A stretch of DNA of 26,247 bases, taken from positions 1 through 26,247 of the forward strand of contig DAISGD010000046.1 of NCBI GenBank assembly GCA_036823295.1. The letters are read 5' to 3'. Shown here in pieces: positions 23,421-26,247 of the stretch (its first letter is position 1; each line of letters begins with the position of its first letter). The notes below the pieces were generated by a model. It did no database searches, was not told where the DNA came from, and was given only the letters and a program-made list of their open reading frames with translations. Source of the stretch: UBA4742 sp002403895. Its GTDB lineage: Bacteria > Actinomycetota > Acidimicrobiia > Acidimicrobiales > Acidimicrobilacustridaceae. A program made the translations under genes and the position numbers.

Positions 23421-24074
23421 TTAGGGAGGCGTGATGTGCACGACGAACCATTCTCCCCGCCAGGAGATGAGGGAGTAGACGGGGAGTTCGTGCTCGACGC
23501 CCGCCAGCTGGTAGCGCAACACGGAGCCGTACACCCGCCAGTAGCCGAGCTTGTTGAATTCCTCACCCGGATTGACCCATCGGGCCTTCTCGTCGGGTAC
23601 GGCAAGCCCGTCGAACGTGGTGGCGGTGGCGTCCGGGCCGAGGCGCTGATGGAACTGGTGGATGTCACGGCGGAAGGCGCCCACCAGCCGTTGCTGCCAA
23701 TCGGCAGGTGGATCAGCGATCGCCTTGACCTGGCGGTAGGCGCTCAACGGGAAGAAGAACGGGATGGCTTGGTCGGGGTCGTCGCTGACGATGGCCCGCC
23801 ACAGCGCATCGGCGCCGGTGGTGAAGGCGGCTGACGTCGTCGAGGGCCGGTCCCGGGTTTGGGGCAGGGCGCCGACGTCGACGGGGGCGGCGGTGGCACC
23901 GTTTCCTGAGGAAGAGCCGTCGTTCGCAGCCGGCGCGGTTGGGACCGCCGCGGTGTCCTCGGTGCCTCGGGATGTCGAGCCGCACGCCGCTCCGGACGCA
24001 AAGACGACGAGGACGACGCCGATCACGGCGATACGGACCCAGCCTGAACTCGATCGAGGAGGGAGGTGCGCCAC
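23421..24074 (-). CDS. secreted lipoprotein, function unknown
   Basis: About 217 residues from GTG 24074. A basic N-region is followed by a hydrophobic stretch (VRIAVIGVVLVVFASG) and the lipobox ASGAAC, so it should be lipidated and exported. A Thr/Ser/Ala/Pro-rich linker follows, then a globular domain of about 120 residues (from TTGADALWRAIVSDDPDQAIPFFFPLSAYRQVKAI to the end) with the ending SLISWRGEWFVVHI. The last domain resembles proteins of unknown function in actinobacteria in which a small alpha+beta domain follows a linker; I do not recognise a named family. A longer in-frame start (GTG 24128) would place 18 extra residues before the signal peptide and is less likely. It diverges from the MFS transporter gene. 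Confidence 0.75.
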   Translation of the reverse strand: MAHLPPRSSSGWVRIAVIGVVLVVFASGAACGSTSRGTEDTAAVPTAPAANDGSSSGNGATAAPVDVGALPQTRDRPSTTSAAFTTGADALWRAIVSDDPDQAIPFFFPLSAYRQVKAIADPPADWQQRLVGAFRRDIHQFHQRLGPDATATTFDGLAVPDEKARWVNPGEEFNKLGYWRVYGSVLRYQLAGVEHELPVYSLISWRGEWFVVHITPP

Positions 24075-24167
24075 GGCTCGGGACGGTATCGGTCCGGACC
24101 CCGCAACCCTGGTCGCCGCGAATGCCACGACCGCCCAGTTTGGGAGGTTCTGGCGGGGAGAGGTGAC

Positions 24168-24189
24168 GCCGGGGGTCGTTCCCCCCGGC
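24168..24189. promoter_or_regulatory. GC-rich hairpin/inverted repeat in the lipoprotein-MFS intergenic region
   Basis: GCCGGGGG and CCCCCGGC are perfect 8-base arms around TCGTTC, 21 bases upstream of the MFS -10 hexamer. It could be a regulator site or a structural element; since it lies upstream of the promoter of one gene and of the start of the other, it is not a terminator for either. Confidence 0.35.
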
Positions 24190-24210
24190 CAGAAGGACGG
24201 GGCTGACCCT

Positions 24211-24216
24211 TAGGCT
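24211..24216 (+). promoter_or_regulatory. -10 element of the MFS gene, probable (near-)leaderless transcript
   Basis: TAGGCT ends nine bases before ATG 24226, with no Shine-Dalgarno sequence between. It matches the element before the MDR gene at 10413. Confidence 0.45.
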
Positions 24217-24225
24217 GACCGCTCC

Positions 24226-25446
24226 ATGGCCCGCTCCGACCAACGACTCCTCACCCCCCGGTTCGCCTTGGTCGTGGCCGTCGGCCTTGCCTACTTCCTG
24301 TCCATCGGGATGCTGCTGCCGGTCGTCCCGCTGTTCGTGGAGCACCAGTTGCGGGGTGGCAACCTGGCCGTGGGCGTGGCCGTCGGCGCCTTCGCCGTGG
24401 GGGCCGTCCTCTTGCGGCCGTTCGCCGGACGGATCGGAGATCGCTTCGGCCGTCGCGTCCTCATCGTCGGGGGTGCTCTGGTAGTGGCGGCCTCTGCGGG
24501 GCTCTACCTGTTCGCTGACGGGTTGTTCGTCCTGGTGCTGGTGCGCATCCTCGGAGGCATTGGCGAGGCCGCCTTCTTCGTGGGTGCCGGCACCATGGTG
24601 ACCGACCTCGCTCCCGAGGATCGACGGGGTGAGGCCATCAGCTACTGGTCGGTTGCCGTCTACGGGGGGCTTGCCTTCGGGCCCAGCCTGGGAGAGACGC
24701 TCCTGGGCGATGACCGATTTGCCAGTGTTTGGGTGGTGGCGGCCGGCCTGGCCCTGGTGGCGGCGATGCTCGGCCTGCTCACCACTGAGACCGCCCGGCC
24801 GTGGTCACCACCCCCCAGCGGGACCCCCCGCCCCCCGCTCCTGCACCGCTCCGCGCTCGCCCCCGGGACGGTTCTCTTTCTCGGCCTGGTTGGTCTGGCC
24901 GGCTTCACCTCGTTCGTCCCTCTCTACGTCAGCCAGATCGGGATGGCCGACTCCCGGGGGGTGTTCCTGCTCTACGGATGTCTCATTCTGGGCGTGCGCA
25001 TCCTGGGCGCCCGCCTGCCCGACCGCCTTGGCCCACTACGGGCCGGAACGACAGCAACCGGGGCGGCGGCCGCGGGCCTACTGGTGATGGCGGCGGTGGC
25101 CACTCCCGTCGGGCTCTACGCGGGAACTGCCGTCTTCTCCATCGGGATGTCCCTGCTCTATCCCTCGCTGTTGACGCTGGCCCTGACCGGGGTTTCCGAG
25201 ACGGAGCGGGCCTCCGCGGTGGGCACGGTCAGCAGCTTCTTCGACGCCTCTCAGGGCCTCGGCGCCCTGGTCCTCGGCGGGGTCGCCGCTGTTGCCGGGT
25301 ATCGGGGGGCGTTCGTCGGCGGCGCCGTCCTCGCCCTCGCCGGACTCGTGTTGCTCCGCAGTGGGATCGACCCCCGCGCCCGCGGCCCCGTCGACCCCGT
25401 CGCAGCCGCAGCGGCTCGCGAGTCGCTCGAACCCGATCCGCCCTGA
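24226..25446 (+). CDS. MFS transporter
   Basis: A 406-residue major facilitator with about 12 hydrophobic segments. The loop between helices 2 and 3 has the family motif GRIGDRFGRRVLIVGG (residues about 68-83). VRILGGIGEAAFFVGAGTMVTDLAPEDRRGEAISYWSVAVYGG is the helix 4-5 region, like that of sugar or drug efflux carriers. A proline-rich loop (SPPPSGTPRPP) joins the two halves. Substrate unknown; drug/metabolite efflux is the usual guess for this group. The C-terminus is a soluble Pro/Ala-rich tail. A short unidentified coding-like fragment follows on the same strand. Confidence 0.9.
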   Translation: MARSDQRLLTPRFALVVAVGLAYFLSIGMLLPVVPLFVEHQLRGGNLAVGVAVGAFAVGAVLLRPFAGRIGDRFGRRVLIVGGALVVAASAGLYLFADGLFVLVLVRILGGIGEAAFFVGAGTMVTDLAPEDRRGEAISYWSVAVYGGLAFGPSLGETLLGDDRFASVWVVAAGLALVAAMLGLLTTETARPWSPPPSGTPRPPLLHRSALAPGTVLFLGLVGLAGFTSFVPLYVSQIGMADSRGVFLLYGCLILGVRILGARLPDRLGPLRAGTTATGAAAAGLLVMAAVATPVGLYAGTAVFSIGMSLLYPSLLTLALTGVSETERASAVGTVSSFFDASQGLGALVLGGVAAVAGYRGAFVGGAVLALAGLVLLRSGIDPRARGPVDPVAAAAARESLEPDPP

Positions 25447-25454
25447 TGCCGGGC

Positions 25455-25648
25455 GCGACCCCTCCTCGATCAGGCGTTCCCTCCTCGCCCTCGCGATCGA
25501 TCCGTGGAACGACCACGATGCGCTCGCCCGCCTCGTCGACGAAATGCGACAAATGCAGTTCGACGAGCTGGTGTTCCTCTTACCGGTGCCGGTTCCGCGA
25601 GCCGACTTCGAACACACGTCGCTCGAGCGCCTGCCTCTGCTGCGCTAG
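25455..25648 (+). pseudogene. C-terminal fragment of an unidentified protein (or small overlapping gene)
   Basis: One frame reads SIRRSLLALAIDPWNDHDALARLVDEMRQMQFDELVFLLPVPVPRADFEHTSLERLPLLR before TAG at 25646. Its amphipathic and balanced composition looks protein-like, unlike the other frames. There is no ATG, GTG or TTG at the beginning; the first Met is deep inside (about 25543). An open frame continues upstream over the MFS 3' end but without a start near the boundary. It may be the tail of a gene whose front was lost, as with other truncated genes here. I do not recognise it. One TTA codon is present, unusual in this GC-rich sequence. Confidence 0.35.
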
Positions 25649-25710
25649 CAGTCAGAGAGCCGACCCGCCCAGATCGCCCCGGGGTGATCGACGCCTCGGC
25701 CGGTACGCGT

Positions 25711-25740
25711 TCCGGCCCACCAACTCAGTGGTGGGCCGGA
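25711..25740. terminator. strong hairpin between convergent genes
   Basis: TCCGGCCCACCA and TGGTGGGCCGGA form a perfect 12-bp stem around ACTCAG. It stands between the plus-strand MFS/fragment and the minus-strand PLDc_N gene and can serve both directions. No T-run follows, as often in actinobacteria. Confidence 0.75.
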
Positions 25741-25768
25741 GGGTACGTCGACCAGTTTGGTGAGTTGA

Positions 25769-26158
25769 TCAGGCGAGGGCCTTGGCCTTCATGGCGTCGA
25801 ACTCGGCCGGCGTGATCGTGCCGGCGTCGAGCAGTTCCTTAGCCTTGGCGATCTGGTCGGCCGAGCCGCCACCAGCGGACGACTGCACCATCGCGGTGAA
25901 CTGCTCATTGGCTTGCTTCTGACGGTCCATGTTGCGCTTGGCCATGCCCGGCCCGCGGACGATCAGGTACACGAACACGGTGAGCGGCAGAGCAACGATC
26001 AAGCACAGGAGCCAGATCGCCTTCTTGACCCCGGATTCCTCATGGTCGGCGAACAGGTCGACGAGACACTGCACGAAGATCATGATGAAGATGAAGAAGA
26101 AGAAGAACTCGAGCATCAAGAGGAACGGGTTGGAGCTGGCGAGGTCGGCGAGAATCAT
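25769..26158 (-). CDS. PLDc_N / SHOCT domain membrane protein
   Basis: A 129-residue protein. Two membrane segments (LLMLEFFFFFIFIMIFVQCLVDLF and IWLLCLIVALPLTVFVYLIVRG) make a PLDc_N-type (phospholipase D-nuclease N-terminal) region without the HKD catalytic domain. After a charged linker (AKRNMDRQKQANEQF) a C-terminal SHOCT motif is visible: DQIAKAKELLDAGTITPAEFDAMKAKAL. SHOCT domains are short helical oligomerisation or bridging modules common in actinobacterial membrane proteins. ATG 26158 follows AGGAG with a short spacer. Function unknown; a membrane-bound scaffold or stress protein is a guess. The hairpin at 25711-25740 lies just downstream. Confidence 0.88.
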   Translation of the reverse strand: MILADLASSNPFLLMLEFFFFFIFIMIFVQCLVDLFADHEESGVKKAIWLLCLIVALPLTVFVYLIVRGPGMAKRNMDRQKQANEQFTAMVQSSAGGGSADQIAKAKELLDAGTITPAEFDAMKAKALA

Positions 26159-26247
26159 GGGACTCCTAGGTCAGTAGCGGGAGGCTTTCCTGAATCGGTC
26201 AAGCATCGTAGGCCAAGGTTGCGGCCTTGCGCCGGTTCTGGTCTCTA

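Overview
The window is 26.2 kb of very GC-rich DNA with dense genes and short intergenic gaps, several GTG/TTG starts and frequent 4-base ATGA overlaps. Two genes have a TAGGCT hexamer just upstream of the start codon, as expected for leaderless transcripts. The gene content (SHOCT/PLDc_N membrane protein, DUF4395, TroA-type lipoprotein, many acyl-CoA and MDR enzymes) suggests an environmental actinobacterium, perhaps an Acidimicrobiia-like lineage. This placement is inferred from style and content; there is no rRNA or marker gene. No tRNA, rRNA, CRISPR array or insertion sequence was seen.

Layout. (1) 85-6230: an amine/semialdehyde catabolic region. A broken FAD amine oxidase (minus) diverges from a broken class III aminotransferase, followed by an intact CoA-acylating methylmalonate-semialdehyde dehydrogenase, a second aldehyde dehydrogenase and a cytoplasmic molybdopterin oxidoreductase, all on plus and closely spaced. 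Oxidase or aminotransferase would give a semialdehyde, the dehydrogenases would oxidise it, and the Mo enzyme would handle a further redox step. (2) 6364-8762: a CYTH-like/CHAD protein translationally coupled to an orphan ParA/McdA-like ATPase, which I consider the most interesting pair in the window. (3) 9049-12304: acyl-CoA dehydrogenase, CurA/PTGR-like MDR reductase and a secreted lipoprotein. (4) 12366-14258: remnants of a glycan gene cluster (GT2 glycosyltransferase, intact DUF2064 protein, NAD-epimerase, tail of a membrane protein that may be a glycosyltransferase); all but one are internally deleted. (5) 14286-17785: a complete TroABCD-type zinc/manganese ABC importer on minus, preceded by a cluster of perfect palindromes, one of which fits the Fur/Zur 7-1-7 pattern. 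(6) 17898-20294: an SDR and a divergent exported phosphoesterase (phospholipase C/acid phosphatase family). (7) 20331-23395: acyl-CoA synthetase and TetR regulator with a perfect 20-bp operator, divergent from a DUF4395 membrane protein. (8) 23421-26158: lipoprotein, MFS transporter, an unidentified C-terminal fragment, a strong hairpin, and a PLDc_N/SHOCT membrane protein.

A striking property of the window is that at least four genes keep recognisable N- and C-terminal ends but lack their middles, often with a frame change at or near the junction, while neighbouring genes are intact. This points either to clustered real deletions or, more probably, to collapsed joins in the assembly; it limits what can be concluded about those loci.
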